From the NCBI RefSeq assembly GCF_014268455.2, contig NZ_CP077085.1, forward strand, positions 682,001-746,000: a DNA stretch of 64,000 nt, written 5' to 3'. The position numbers were made by a program, and so were the translations under genes. The notes under the pieces are model-generated. The model was given only the letters and a program-made list of their open reading frames with translations, searched no databases and was not told the origin of the DNA. How positions within the stretch are numbered: position 1 is the stretch's first letter; every line of letters begins with the position of its first letter. Of the stretch, positions 56,177-64,000 are shown in pieces. Source of the stretch: Pseudomonas shahriarae. Lineage in GTDB: Bacteria; Pseudomonadota; Gammaproteobacteria; Pseudomonadales; Pseudomonadaceae.

Positions 56177-57028
56177 ATGGCTAAAATTATCGGCATCATC
56201 GTCGTCATCGCAAGCGTGCTCGGCGGATACGTTCTGTCCCACGGTAAAATTGCTGCGCTGATCCAGCCCTTCGAAGTGCTGATCATCGGCGGTGCGGCGT
56301 TTGGCGCTTTCCTGCAGGCCAACCCTAGCTACATGACCATGCACGTGATCAAAAAGTCGCTGGGCATGTTCAGCTCGCGCTTTTCCCACACGTTCTATCT
56401 GGAAGTGCTGGGCCTGGTCTACGAGATCCTGAACAAGAGCCGCCGCGAAGGCATGATGGCCATCGAGGCGGATATCGAGGACGCCGCAGCGAGCCCGATC
56501 TTCGCCAAGTACCCGGCCGTGCTCAAGGATGACCGCATGACCGCCTATGTCTGCGACTACCTGCGCATCATGTCCTCCGGCAACATGGCCCCCCACGAGC
56601 TGGAAGGCCTGTTCGACATGGAGCTGTTCAGCCTCAAGGAAGAACTCGAGCACCCATCCCACGCCGTGACCGGTATCGCCGACGGCATGCCCGGTTTCGG
56701 TATTGTCGCGGCAGTACTGGGGATCGTGGTGACCATGGCGTCCCTGGGCGAAGGCGACCAGGCGGCCATCGGTATGCACGTCGGCGCGGCGCTGGTGGGG
56801 ACCTTCTTCGGTATTCTCGCAGCCTATGGTTTCTTTGGCCCGCTGGCCACCTCCCTGGCCCACGACGCCAAGGAAGAGCTGAATATCTACGAAGCGATCA
56901 AGGCGTCCCTGGTGGCTTCGGCTTCCGGTATGCCGCCATCCCTGGCGGTGGAGTTCGGGCGCAAGGTGCTGTATCCGAAGCACCGTCCAAGCTTTGCCGA
57001 GCTGGAACAAGCAGTTCGCGGTCGCTAA
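56177..57028 (+). CDS. motA: Flagellar stator protein MotA
   Basis: 283 residues, proton-conducting stator subunit. Four membrane helices are visible, the first MAKIIGIIVVIASVLGGYVLS. The PGFGIVAAVLGIVVTM helix 3 holds the conserved Pro (near 173). The large cytoplasmic loop between helices 2 and 3 contains the torque-generating charged residues. Under a FliA promoter; motB follows 3 bases later. The pair is separate from other flagellar genes, as in Pseudomonas generally. Confidence 0.96.
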   Translation: MAKIIGIIVVIASVLGGYVLSHGKIAALIQPFEVLIIGGAAFGAFLQANPSYMTMHVIKKSLGMFSSRFSHTFYLEVLGLVYEILNKSRREGMMAIEADIEDAAASPIFAKYPAVLKDDRMTAYVCDYLRIMSSGNMAPHELEGLFDMELFSLKEELEHPSHAVTGIADGMPGFGIVAAVLGIVVTMASLGEGDQAAIGMHVGAALVGTFFGILAAYGFFGPLATSLAHDAKEELNIYEAIKASLVASASGMPPSLAVEFGRKVLYPKHRPSFAELEQAVRGR

Positions 57029-57031
57029 GCC

Positions 57032-58054
57032 ATGGAAAACAACCAGCCGATTATCATCAAGCGCGTCAAGCGCTTCGCTGCTGGGCACCACGGTGGTGCC
57101 TGGAAAATTGCCTTCGCTGACTTTGCGACGGCGATGATGGCGTTCTTTTTGGTGTTGTGGCTGATGTCCACCGCGACGCCGGAACAGAAGATCGCCATCG
57201 CCGGTTACTTCAAGGACCCCATTGGGTTTTCCGAGAGCGGCACGCCGTTTGTGATCGACTTGGGCGGCTCGCCCGAATTGGCCCCTGAACGCACCATCAA
57301 CCCGGAGGTGCAGACCGAAGCGCCCCAGGAAAATATCCCGATCGAGCGCCAGACCGTCGAGAGCATGGCCGAACAGGTCGAGCAGGAACGCCTGGAGCTG
57401 TTACTGCAAGAGTTGCAGAACAAGGTCGATGAAAACCCGCAACTGCAAAAATTCAAGGATCAGATCCACTTCGATATCACCCAGGACGGCCTGCGTATCC
57501 AGATCATGGATGCGGCCAATCGACCGATGTTCGACTCTGGCAGTGCGCGCTTGAAGTCTTACTTCGAAGACATCCTGCTGGCCATGGCCGACACCATCAA
57601 GGCGGTGCCGAACAAGATCAGCGTCAGCGGCCACACCGATGCCAAGCCGTATTCGGGCCTGGGCGATTTCGGTAATTGGGAGTTGTCGGCCAACCGTGCC
57701 AACGCCGCCCGCCGTGTCCTGGTGGCCGGCAGCTATCCGGATACCCAGGTGGCGCGCGTCGTGGGCTTTGCTTCATCCCAGCTGTTTGATGTCCAGGACC
57801 CGTTCAACCCGATCAACCGGCGCATTGATATTGTGGTGCTGACCAAAAAGGCCCAGCGTGCCATCGAAGGCGAGCAGGGTGCCCCTGCGCCGGTACCGAC
57901 CCAGGGCGAGGGCGCACCGGGTGAAGTGCCGTTAGACCCGAATGCCCTGCCACCCGAGCAGCAGCCGTTGCCGGCCCATGAGTTGCGGCAGAAGCTGAAT
58001 CTGTTTGATGAGGGCGGGGTAAAGGCTCCTACGGTGCCTGCGCCAGGCTCGTAG
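57032..58054 (+). CDS. motB: Flagellar stator protein MotB
   Basis: 340 residues. One membrane helix with the essential proton-binding Asp: KIAFADFATAMMAFFLVLWLM (Asp near 30). A periplasmic linker follows, then an OmpA/peptidoglycan-binding domain (about 160-270) with ISVSGHTDAKPY and SANRANAARRVLV. A Pro-rich C-terminal tail ends the protein. Followed by a good terminator. Confidence 0.96.
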   Translation: MENNQPIIIKRVKRFAAGHHGGAWKIAFADFATAMMAFFLVLWLMSTATPEQKIAIAGYFKDPIGFSESGTPFVIDLGGSPELAPERTINPEVQTEAPQENIPIERQTVESMAEQVEQERLELLLQELQNKVDENPQLQKFKDQIHFDITQDGLRIQIMDAANRPMFDSGSARLKSYFEDILLAMADTIKAVPNKISVSGHTDAKPYSGLGDFGNWELSANRANAARRVLVAGSYPDTQVARVVGFASSQLFDVQDPFNPINRRIDIVVLTKKAQRAIEGEQGAPAPVPTQGEGAPGEVPLDPNALPPEQQPLPAHELRQKLNLFDEGGVKAPTVPAPGS

Positions 58055-58070
58055 GCGTACCGTCTAAATG

Positions 58071-58100
58071 AAAGCGCCCCGATCAGTCGGGGCGTTTTTA
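58071..58100 (+). terminator. Factor-independent terminator after motB
   Basis: CGCCCCGA-TCAG-TCGGGGCG is an 8-bp stem with a 4-base loop, followed by TTTTTA. It lies 20 bases past motB and 8 bases before the stop of the convergent MazF-like gene. Confidence 0.93.
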
Positions 58101-58107
58101 CTTGTGC

Positions 58108-58503
58108 TCAAAGTGGGAGGTAGGCTTTGACGCCACTGATCACGCCTTGCATATCATCGGTATTCAGCCGCGGTACGAAGTACTCCCGACCTTTGGAGCG
58201 GGTCTTTCTATGCAGCTTGTCGAGGCGCTCGAAACTCACGGTATAGATCATGTCGCACTTCACCCACAGCTCTTTGTAGCCATCGGACTGAAGGGGGTTG
58301 ATGTGTAACAGGTGGTGCCAGGCATGCTGGACTTCGGGGGCAGTAGAGGCGATCGGGACTACAGTGCACAGCCTGCGATTGTGGCTGGAGGTAGGGGATA
58401 TCACCACGACTTTACGGATCTTCAGCATTTCAGGGGCGACACAGCCTCGTGTGAAATCGCAGAGAAGAACATCGCCTTGTTTGGGGTGATAGTAGAGAGT
58501 CAA
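58108..58503 (-). CDS. MazF/PemK-like toxin-family protein without visible antitoxin
   Basis: About 131 residues. The N-terminus MTLYYHPKQGDVLLCDFTRG carries the QGDV(L)L-CDF pattern of the MazF/PemK fold, followed by LKIRKVVVISPTSS, LCTVVPIASTAP and KELWVKCDMIYTVS. MazF proteins cut mRNA when free of antitoxin. No antitoxin-like frame is present on either side. TTG 58503 is chosen because GGGA lies 8 bases upstream and it falls after the terminator; the frame is open back to 58524. Confidence 0.7.
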   Translation of the reverse strand: MTLYYHPKQGDVLLCDFTRGCVAPEMLKIRKVVVISPTSSHNRRLCTVVPIASTAPEVQHAWHHLLHINPLQSDGYKELWVKCDMIYTVSFERLDKLHRKTRSKGREYFVPRLNTDDMQGVISGVKAYLPL

Positions 58504-58515
58504 TCGAATGTCCCG

Positions 58516-58543
58516 CAAAAGCAAAGCCGCCCGAAGGCGGCTT
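58516..58543 (-). terminator. Terminator with UUCG tetraloop on minus strand
   Basis: On the minus strand AAGCCGCC-TTCG-GGCGGCTT is an 8-bp stem capped by a stable tetraloop and followed by TGCTTTTG. It ends transcription coming from the rsgA side, or a short RNA made between 58740 and here, just before the MazF-like gene. Confidence 0.75.
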
Positions 58544-58740
58544 CATTCGACACGCAGTGGAGCTTGCTTCGCCCCTTCTGCGCCGCTGGATCAACTCCGG
58601 GAAGGATCCAGACTCCTGCCGACTTTCGCCGGTAACGGAGTGATTATGGGCATCAGGAATTCCGAATTCAAGCTGGCTTGTGTCAACGAGCCACCCAGTT
58701 GTCCTGAATTCTTGATGCCGGCCCCTATTAAATCAATGGA
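58516..58740 (-). ncRNA. Possible structured RNA (rsgA 3' UTR or small RNA)
   Basis: This stretch has no credible coding sequence. It holds a near-perfect inverted repeat, GGCATCAGGAATTC (58649-58662) against GAATTCTTGATGCC (58706-58719), several unpaired GGA triplets and a terminator at its minus-strand end. TTTAAT near 58731 could be a -10. No known family was recognised; the call rests on structure only. Confidence 0.3.
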
Positions 58741-58786
58741 GTAGGGGGTTGCAGGCTGCACTTAAAGTGTATCGAGGCATGGCCAC

Positions 58787-59818
58787 TCAGTAACTGCTTT
58801 CCGGCAAACTCGCGATGATCGAGCGATAGCTGTTCATGCGTTGTTGCTGCACGCGCCCGTCTTCCAGGGCCTTGAGCAACGCACAACCCGGCTCGCGGTC
58901 GTGCTTGCAGTCGCGGAAGCGGCACGTGCCGATCAAGTCGTTGAACTCGATGAAACCCGCTTCTACATCTGCGCGGCTGACGTGGCCCAGGCCGAATTCA
59001 CGGATGCCGGGGGAGTCGATCAGCTCGCCGCCGCCCGGGAAGTGGAACAGGCGTGCGGTGGTGGTGGTGTGCGTACCCTGGCCGGACAGCTCCGACAGCG
59101 GGCCGACGCGGGTCTCGACTTCCGGTAGCAGGCTGTTGACCAGCGACGACTTACCCACGCCCGACTGGCCGACGAACACGCTGATGCGCCCGTCCAACTG
59201 CTGTTGCAGCTGTTCCATGCCGTTGCCATGGTGTGCCGAGACTTCCAGCACCGGGTAGCCCAACTGCCGATACACCGCAAGCAACGCATTCAGCGCCGGG
59301 GCGTTCTGGTCGTCGATCAGGTCGAATTTGTTCAGCAGCAACAGCGGGCGGATGCCAGCGTGCTCGGCCGCCACCAGGTAGCGGTCGATCAGGTTGGCGT
59401 GTGGCTCGGGCAGCGGGGCGAAGACGATGACAATCATGTCGACGTTGGCCGCCACCGGCTTGAGTTGGCCACGGCTGTCCGGGCGGCGCAGTTCGGTGCT
59501 GCGCGGCAGTTGCGCGACGATCACCCCGATGCCTTGGTTGCCGGCACGCCACACCACTTTGTCGCCGGTTACCAGGGCCGGCAGGTTGGCGCGCAGGTGG
59601 CAGCGGAACACTTCGCCGGCCAGCTCGCCCTCCAGGGCCTCGACTTCGACCTGCACCCCAAAGTGCGCAATCACCAGGCCCGTTTGTTCGGGGCCCAGGT
59701 CGCCACCCTCCAGCGCTTCCACGGCGGAAGATTCACGTTTGGCGGCGCGGGCAGCGCGTTCACCCTGGATTTTTTCGATGCGCCAGTTTTGGCGACGGTT
59801 GAGCTGGCGTTTGGCCAT
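58787..59818 (-). CDS. rsgA: Ribosome small subunit-dependent GTPase A
   Basis: Assembly factor for the 30S subunit. 343 residues, circularly permuted GTPase. Order seen: N-terminal OB-fold, G4 LLNKFDLID (near 170), G1 [14 protein letters not shown] (near 225), G3 [10 protein letters not shown] (near 270), then the zinc-binding [14 protein letters not shown] (near 305). ATG 59818 ([18 protein letters not shown]) is the usual start. Divergent from orn, as in many gammaproteobacteria. Confidence 0.96.
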   Translation of the reverse strand: MAKRQLNRRQNWRIEKIQGERAARAAKRESSAVEALEGGDLGPEQTGLVIAHFGVQVEVEALEGELAGEVFRCHLRANLPALVTGDKVVWRAGNQGIGVIVAQLPRSTELRRPDSRGQLKPVAANVDMIVIVFAPLPEPHANLIDRYLVAAEHAGIRPLLLLNKFDLIDDQNAPALNALLAVYRQLGYPVLEVSAHHGNGMEQLQQQLDGRISVFVGQSGVGKSSLVNSLLPEVETRVGPLSELSGQGTHTTTTARLFHFPGGGELIDSPGIREFGLGHVSRADVEAGFIEFNDLIGTCRFRDCKHDREPGCALLKALEDGRVQQQRMNSYRSIIASLPESSY

Positions 59819-59884
59819 TGGTGTTCCGTGTCGATAATGCAAAGGTTGGATAAAACGGTCGCGAGTCTAGCACGCCCCGCCTGC

Positions 59885-59890
59885 TAAACT
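59885..59890 (+). promoter_or_regulatory. -10 element upstream of orn
   Basis: TAAACT followed by GCGCAG, 35 bases before the orn start in the divergent rsgA-orn spacer. No clear -35. Confidence 0.35.
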
Positions 59891-59924
59891 GCGCAGCTAC
59901 GCCAAGGTGCCAAGGAACCACGAC

Positions 59925-60467
59925 ATGCAAAACCCACAGAACCTGATTTGGATCGATCTGGAAATGACCGGTCTGAACCCTGACACCGACGTCATCATCG
60001 AGATGGCGACCATTGTCACCGACAGCAACCTCAACACCTTGGCCGAAGGTCCGGTGATCGCCATCCACCACAGCGACGCAGTGCTGGCCACCATGGACGA
60101 GTGGAACACCCGCACCCACGGCAACTCGGGCCTGACCCAGCGCGTGCGCGACAGCCGCATCAGCATGGCCGAGGCTGAGGCCCAGACGATTGCCTTCCTG
60201 GAAAAGTGGGTGCCCAAGGGCAAGTCGCCGATCTGTGGCAACAGCATCTGCCAGGACCGCCGCTTCCTTTATACCCATATGAAGGGGCTGGAAAGCTACT
60301 TCCACTACCGCAACCTCGATGTGTCGACCTTGAAAGAACTGGCCGCGCGTTGGGCGCCAGAGGTCAAGGACAGCTTCCATAAGGGCAGCACCCACCTGGC
60401 CCTGGATGATATCCGCGAGTCGATTGCCGAGTTGCAGCATTACCGCAAGCATTTCATCAAGGCTTGA
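59925..60467 (+). CDS. orn: Oligoribonuclease
   Basis: 3'-5' exonuclease that degrades short RNA, including the pGpG left from c-di-GMP breakdown. 180 residues, DEDDh family: [11 protein letters not shown] (D-x-E near 11-13), [10 protein letters not shown] (Asp near 111), and [11 protein letters not shown] (Asp near 162, His near 158). ATG 59925 is used. Nearby motility and HDOD genes are compatible with, but do not prove, shared signalling. Confidence 0.97.
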   Translation: MQNPQNLIWIDLEMTGLNPDTDVIIEMATIVTDSNLNTLAEGPVIAIHHSDAVLATMDEWNTRTHGNSGLTQRVRDSRISMAEAEAQTIAFLEKWVPKGKSPICGNSICQDRRFLYTHMKGLESYFHYRNLDVSTLKELAARWAPEVKDSFHKGSTHLALDDIRESIAELQHYRKHFIKA

Positions 60468-60490
60468 GTTCGTGGCGCCAGGGCTGGCGC

Positions 60491-60647
60491 CATCGCGGGC
60501 AAGCCCGCTCCCACAGTTGCTGTGTGGTGTGTGCAAAGTTCTGTGCCCTGCCCAGATCCCCTGTGGGAGCGGGCTTGCCCGCGATGGCGGTGGGACAAGT
60601 AAGGATGTATCGACTGACCTACCGCTATCGCAGGCAAGCCACACATT
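60491..60647. repeat. REP cluster (three units)
   Basis: Unit 1 (60491-60514, GCGGGCAAGCCCGCTCCCACA), unit 2 (60562-60590, CTGTGGGAGCGGGCTTGCCC and on) and a degenerate unit 3 (60621-60647, ending GCAAGCCACACATT). Units 2 and 3 form an inverted pair. They fill the 285-base orn-TRIC spacer, apart from a short hairpin (GCTCGG-TCTTTCG-CCGAGC at 60672-60690) and a promoter. Confidence 0.85.
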
Positions 60648-60719
60648 TGATCGCATTCCACGTGTGGGCATGCTCGGTCTTTCGCCGAGCGCCCCCTTTT
60701 GGTGCCCTCGCCAAATGAT

Positions 60720-60725
60720 TAGACT
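60720..60725 (+). promoter_or_regulatory. -10 element upstream of TRIC gene
   Basis: TAGACT followed by GCGCGCC, 28 bases before the gene start. The best -35 (TTGGTG, 60699-60704) is 15 bases away, which is short. Confidence 0.35.
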
Positions 60726-60752
60726 GCGCGCCTCTTTGCAAGGATCGCCATC

Positions 60753-61364
60753 ATGCTGCTGATGCTCTACCTCATCGCCATCACCGCCGAAGCCATGACC
60801 GGCGCCTTGTCCGCCGGCCGTCGTGGCATGGACTGGTTTGGCGTGGTGTTGATCGCCTGCGTGACGGCGCTGGGTGGCGGTTCGGTGCGCGATGTGTTGC
60901 TCGGCCATTACCCGCTGACCTGGGTCAAACACCCGGAATACCTGGTGCTGACCTCGGTAGCGGCATTGGTGACGATCTTTATCGCCCCGCTGATGCGCCA
61001 CTTGCGCTCACTGTTTTTGGCGCTGGACGCCGTAGGGCTGGTGGCTTTCACCCTGATCGGCTGCATGACGGCCCTGGAAATGGGGCACGGCATGCTGGTG
61101 GCCTCGGTCAGCGGGGTGATCACCGGAGTCTTCGGCGGGATCCTGCGGGATATTTTCTGTAACGATATTCCGTTGATCTTCCGCCGCGAGTTGTATGCCA
61201 GCGTGTCGTTCCTCGCCGCCTGGTGCTACATGCTGTGCATCTACCTCGAACTGCCCAGCGAGCAAGCGATTCTGCTCACCCTGTTCAGCGGTTTTCTACT
61301 GCGACTGCTGGCCATCCGCTTTCACTGGGAAATGCCCAAGTTCGTCTACAACGACGAACATTGA
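60753..61364 (+). CDS. TRIC-type cation channel family protein (UPF0126, YicG-like)
   Basis: 203 residues, seven hydrophobic segments, internal repeat of about 85 residues: TALGGGSVRDVLLGHYPL in the first half and GVFGGILRDIFCNDIPLIF in the second. The repeated GGG/GG-RD signature identifies bacterial relatives of trimeric intracellular cation channels. Physiological role unknown. Its 3' end overlaps the convergent queG by 19 bp. Confidence 0.9.
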   Translation: MLLMLYLIAITAEAMTGALSAGRRGMDWFGVVLIACVTALGGGSVRDVLLGHYPLTWVKHPEYLVLTSVAALVTIFIAPLMRHLRSLFLALDAVGLVAFTLIGCMTALEMGHGMLVASVSGVITGVFGGILRDIFCNDIPLIFRRELYASVSFLAAWCYMLCIYLELPSEQAILLTLFSGFLLRLLAIRFHWEMPKFVYNDEH

Positions 61365-62425
61365 CGCGTCGCGTGCTGGTTCAGCGCCCATTCGACATGT
61401 TCGCGGACCAGTTCGGAGGGGTAGTCCCGGCGCGCCTTCAAGGCTTCCAGCACCGGAATGCTGGAAGGCGCGTTGCCCAGGCCCACGGCCAGGTTACGCA
61501 GCCAACGCTCATAACCGGCGCGGCGTAGCGGCGAGCCTTCGGTACTGCTGAGGAATTTATCCTCATCCCACATAAATAACTCGGCCAGTTCGGCGTTATC
61601 CAGGTTGTGGCGCGGCTTGAAATCGCTTTCTCCTGAAGGTCGGGCGAAACGATTCCACGGGCAAACGATCTGACAGTCATCGCAGCCGAACACGCGGTTG
61701 CCAATCAGTGGCCGCAGATCCTCGGGGATTGCGCTCTTGAGTTCGATGGTCAAGTAGGAAATGCAGCGCCGGGCGTCCAGCACATAGGGCCCGACGAAGG
61801 CATTGGTGGGGCAGATGTCCAGGCAGGCGGTGCAGCGGCCGCAGTGTTCGGTGCTGTGGGGCGGGTCGACGGGCAGTGGCAGGTCGACGAACAGTTCGCT
61901 GAGGAAGAAGTAGCTACCGGCCTTGCGGTTGAGGACCAGGGTGTTTTTGCCGATCCAGCCCAGGCCGGCTTGTTCGGCGATGGCTTTTTCCAGCACTGGG
62001 GCGCTGTCGACGAAGGCGCGAAAACCAAACGGTCCGATCTGTGCCTGGATGCGGTCGGCCAGTTGCTGCACGCGCTTGCGGATCAGCTTGTGGTAGTCGC
62101 GGCCCAGGGCGTAGCGGGAGATATAGGCTTTTTCGGGTTGGGCCAGCAGCTGCGCCATTTGCGTATCGCCGGGCAGGTAATCCATGCGCAGGGACACCAC
62201 GCGCAAGGTGCCGGGTACCAACTCGTCCGGGTGCGAGCGTTTGCTGCCATGGGCGCCCATGTAGTCCATCTCGCCGTGGTAGCCCGCGTCGAGCCAGCGC
62301 TGCAGGTGCTGTTCATGCTCAGCCAGGTCCAGGCCGCTGATGCCGACTTGTTGAAAGCCCAGCTCGCGACCCCAGTCTTTGATCGATTGGGCGAGGGCGG
62401 GCAGATCGGTGGTAATAGCAGGCAT
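61346..62425 (-). CDS. queG: Epoxyqueuosine reductase
   Basis: Last step of queuosine synthesis in tRNA, reducing the epoxide with cobalamin and Fe-S clusters. 359 residues. Two ferredoxin-like 4Fe-4S motifs near 197-250: CGRCTACLDICPTNAF and CDDCQIVCPWN. A C-terminal HEAT-like segment (near 300-355) follows. ATG 62425 was chosen; the longer frame would run into nnrD. Divergent from nnrD by 63 bases. Confidence 0.95.
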   Translation of the reverse strand: MPAITTDLPALAQSIKDWGRELGFQQVGISGLDLAEHEQHLQRWLDAGYHGEMDYMGAHGSKRSHPDELVPGTLRVVSLRMDYLPGDTQMAQLLAQPEKAYISRYALGRDYHKLIRKRVQQLADRIQAQIGPFGFRAFVDSAPVLEKAIAEQAGLGWIGKNTLVLNRKAGSYFFLSELFVDLPLPVDPPHSTEHCGRCTACLDICPTNAFVGPYVLDARRCISYLTIELKSAIPEDLRPLIGNRVFGCDDCQIVCPWNRFARPSGESDFKPRHNLDNAELAELFMWDEDKFLSSTEGSPLRRAGYERWLRNLAVGLGNAPSSIPVLEALKARRDYPSELVREHVEWALNQHATRQCSSL

Positions 62426-62454
62426 GAGACGAGAGAAACCGCAGGTTAGATGCG

Positions 62455-62460
62455 TATAAT
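62455..62460 (+). promoter_or_regulatory. -10 element in queG-nnrD spacer
   Basis: CGTATAAT in the 63-base divergent spacer, 28 bases before nnrD. A -35 at normal spacing is not evident. Confidence 0.4.
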
Positions 62461-62488
62461 TCTGCCAGACATCGGAGCTTGAAGACGC

Positions 62489-63349
62489 ATGCCGCAGACA
62501 AAACACGAAATAACCGACGTGCAGCCCCTGTTGCCCGGCCAATTGCCGCAACTGGCTGCGCGTTCCCCAGAGGCCCACAAGGGGCAGTTTGGCCACGTCC
62601 TGGTGATTGGTGGCGACCATGGTTTTGGCGGCGCGGCGCTACTGAGTGCCGAAAGCGCTTTGCGCAGCGGCGCTGGCCTGGTGTCCCTGGCGACCCGCAG
62701 TGAACATGTCCCCGCCGCTTTGACCCGCTTGCCGGAAGTCATGGTGCGCGGGGTGCATTCGGCCAATCAGTTGATGGGCTTGCTGGAAAAAGTCTCGGTG
62801 ATGGTTGTCGGCCCTGGCCTGGGCGACATGGCGTGGGGCAAAAGCCTGCTGTCGGTGGCCGCCAATGCCCGGCAACCCCAGGTCTGGGATGCCGATGCGC
62901 TGAACCTGCTGGCCGCAGGCCATGTAACCTTGCCGGCCGATTGCGTGATCACTCCGCACCCAGGGGAGGCGGCGCGGCTGATGGGGATCTCGACAGCCGA
63001 GGTTCAGGCCGACCGGCTTAAGGTGGCGCGCGCGCTGAGCCAGAAATTCAATGCAGTCACGGTGCTCAAGGGCGCGGGCAGCCTGATCGCCAGCCCGGAT
63101 GGGCGGGTGGCGCGCTGTGACCAGGGGCATCCGGCCATGGCATCGGCGGGCCTGGGGGATGTGCTCGCCGGCTTGACCGGCGCGCTGCTGGCCCAAGGCA
63201 TGCCAGCGTTCGAGGCCGCCAGCCTGGCAGTGTGGTTGCACGCCACGGCGGGCGATCGTCAGGGCACCTTGGGTCGCGGCCTGGTGGCCAGTGACCTGAT
63301 TCCCGCCATTCGTCAGTTGTTGGAGGAGCAGTCACCGTGTCTGAAGTAA
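62489..63349 (+). CDS. nnrD: ADP-dependent NAD(P)H-hydrate dehydratase (stand-alone)
   Basis: Repairs hydrated NAD(P)H. 286 residues, ribokinase-like fold. Motifs: GHVLVIGGDHGFGGAALLSA, the KGAGSLIASPDG anion site, ASAGLGDVLAGLTG near 228 (the GSGDvLaG-type motif) and the hydrophobic C-terminal AVWLHATAGD. The N-terminal YjeF epimerase domain (NnrE) of E. coli is absent; the frame starts with only ~25 residues before the dehydratase domain. Overlaps tsaE by 13 bases. Confidence 0.93.
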   Translation: MPQTKHEITDVQPLLPGQLPQLAARSPEAHKGQFGHVLVIGGDHGFGGAALLSAESALRSGAGLVSLATRSEHVPAALTRLPEVMVRGVHSANQLMGLLEKVSVMVVGPGLGDMAWGKSLLSVAANARQPQVWDADALNLLAAGHVTLPADCVITPHPGEAARLMGISTAEVQADRLKVARALSQKFNAVTVLKGAGSLIASPDGRVARCDQGHPAMASAGLGDVLAGLTGALLAQGMPAFEAASLAVWLHATAGDRQGTLGRGLVASDLIPAIRQLLEEQSPCLK

Positions 63350-63804
63350 CGCTGTTTATAGCGGATGAAGAGGCCATGGTGGCTCTCGGCAAAAGCATTG
63401 CCGAGATCACCGGGGGTGTGGGCCTGATTTTTCTGCAAGGTGATCTGGGCGCCGGCAAAACCACGCTGTCGCGCGGCATCATTCGCGGGCTTGGGCATAG
63501 TGGTGCAGTGAAAAGTCCGACGTTCACCCTGGTAGAACCTTACGAGATCGGTGAGGTGCGGGCGTTCCATTTCGACCTGTATCGCCTGGTGGATCCCGAG
63601 GAATTGGAGTACATGGGCATCCGCGATTACTTCGATGGCGACGCCTTGTGTCTGATCGAGTGGCCGGACAAGGGCACAGGCTTTTTGCCAAAGCCCGACC
63701 TGACCATTACCATTACTGCGCATAACCATGGGCGTCAGTTGAAATTGTTGTCCCAGAGCGCGCGCAGTGAGTCCTGGTGTGCCGCTTTGGCTTTGAAATT
63801 CTAA
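63337..63804 (+). CDS. tsaE: tRNA threonylcarbamoyladenosine biosynthesis ATPase
   Basis: 155 residues. P-loop GDLGAGKTTLSRG (near 37-49), then SPTFTLVEPYE (near 64) and the Walker-B-like FHFDLYRL (near 83). TsaE works with TsaB and TsaD to make t6A37 of tRNA. Starts 13 bases inside nnrD and is followed 17 bases later by amiB, a conserved order. Confidence 0.95.
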   Translation: MSEVTLFIADEEAMVALGKSIAEITGGVGLIFLQGDLGAGKTTLSRGIIRGLGHSGAVKSPTFTLVEPYEIGEVRAFHFDLYRLVDPEELEYMGIRDYFDGDALCLIEWPDKGTGFLPKPDLTITITAHNHGRQLKLLSQSARSESWCAALALKF

Positions 63805-63821
63805 TAATGGGTGGGTTAGGT

Positions 63822-64000
63822 ATGCGCTTTCGCGCGTTGGTTGCTGTCGTGGGGGTGTTGCTTGCGGCAATGACTGTCAATGCTCTGGCTGCTTCACAGG
63901 TGAAAAGTGTGCGCCTGTGGCGAGCTCCGGATAACACGCGACTGGTGTTCGACCTGTCTGGCCCGGTCCAGCACAGTGTCTTTACCCTGACGGCGCCTGA
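63822..64000 (+). CDS. amiB: N-acetylmuramoyl-L-alanine amidase, N-terminal part (cut by window edge)
   Basis: The first 59 codons are in the window. Signal peptide MRFRALVAVVGVLLAAMTVNALA-ASQ, then VKSVRLWRAPDNTRLVFDLS, the start of the AMIN domain that directs septal amidases. ATG 63822 has TAGG just upstream; ATG 63807 in the same frame would add five residues but has no ribosome site. The catalytic domain and full identity lie beyond base 64000, so amiB versus another AMIN-type amidase rests mainly on gene order. Confidence 0.85.
   Translation, partial: MRFRALVAVVGVLLAAMTVNALAASQVKSVRLWRAPDNTRLVFDLSGPVQHSVFTLTAP

Noticed and set aside
58516..58740. RsmY/RsmZ-type regulatory RNA
   Set aside because: GGA triplets are present, but I cannot place them in the repeated hairpin loops typical of Rsm RNAs; kept only as a low-confidence structured RNA.
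58508..58744. 78-codon plus-strand open frame in the motB-rsgA region
   Set aside because: It runs through a terminator and an inverted repeat, has no good ribosome site and an improbable composition.
60672..60700. Terminator in the orn-TRIC spacer
   Set aside because: GCTCGG/CCGAGC forms a 6-bp stem, but it is followed by a C-run before TTTT; too weak to list separately.

Overview
The window is a chromosomal segment of a Pseudomonas species, most probably of the P. fluorescens group. The protein families and gene order match the Pseudomonas core region aceE-glnE-waaFCGP ... msbA-hldE ... waaA-tolC-thiC ... parE-parC ... serB-psd-motAB-rsgA-orn ... queG-nnrD-tsaE-amiB. The DNA is GC-rich with GC-rich third codon positions, and it carries several REP doublets of the GTGGGAGCGGGCTTGCCCGCGA type that are common in this group. 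These assignments come from recall and reading; no database search was possible. No CRISPR, prophage, insertion sequence, rRNA or tRNA was seen.

Region by region. 1-4.6 kb: aceE (partial, minus) diverges from glnE, with two copies of a GntR-type operator between them. 4.7-11.7 kb: a translationally coupled LPS core operon, waaF-waaC-waaG-waaP followed by three more kinase-fold genes, the last with two kinase-like domains. 11.7-15 kb: an AT-rich orphan gene with its own terminator, a TonB-dependent receptor and a small lipoprotein. 15.1-24.5 kb: further envelope genes (NodU-type carbamoyltransferase, GT2 glycosyltransferase, polytopic membrane protein, degenerate kinase-like protein, MsbA, HldE, a sugar-nucleotide epimerase). 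24.5-28.9 kb: a Nudix-like protein, aldo/keto reductase, FAD oxidoreductase, SMR exporter and LysR regulator. 29-30.2 kb: waaA.

30.3-35.8 kb: a 207-bp palindromic element sits inside a REP doublet; then tolC (minus) diverges from thiC, which has a TPP riboswitch and is followed by a 110-bp dyad repeat and cytX. 35.7-38.7 kb: an RsiV/DUF3298 lipoprotein, then nudF-yqiB-cpdA. 38.7-42.2 kb: a minus-strand cassette (M14-type deacylase, MHS-family transporter, HypT-like LysR) interrupts the nudF-yqiB-cpdA / yqiA-parE series. 42.3-49.6 kb: yqiA, parE, an esterase-like phytase-domain protein, a retropepsin-like protease, parC and a PqiC-type lipoprotein. 49.7-58.1 kb: ahpA-like, serB, psd, rhodanese, an HDOD protein, and motAB behind a FliA promoter. 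58.1-64 kb: a solitary MazF/PemK-like protein, a structured non-coding stretch, rsgA, orn, a TRIC-family channel, queG, nnrD, tsaE and the start of amiB.

The dominant theme is envelope biogenesis. Heptose synthesis (HldE), heptose transfer (WaaF, WaaC), core glucosylation (WaaG), Kdo transfer (WaaA), core phosphorylation (WaaP and relatives), probable core carbamoylation and lipid A-core flipping (MsbA) are all present. Thiamine pyrimidine synthesis and uptake (thiC, cytX) and chromosome decatenation (parE, parC) form two further functional blocks. The least explained material is the set of kinase-fold proteins with diverging catalytic motifs, the AT-rich orphan gene at 11.9 kb, the nested palindromic repeat at 30.3 kb, the 38.7-42.2 kb cassette, and the MazF-like gene preceded by a structured non-coding stretch.
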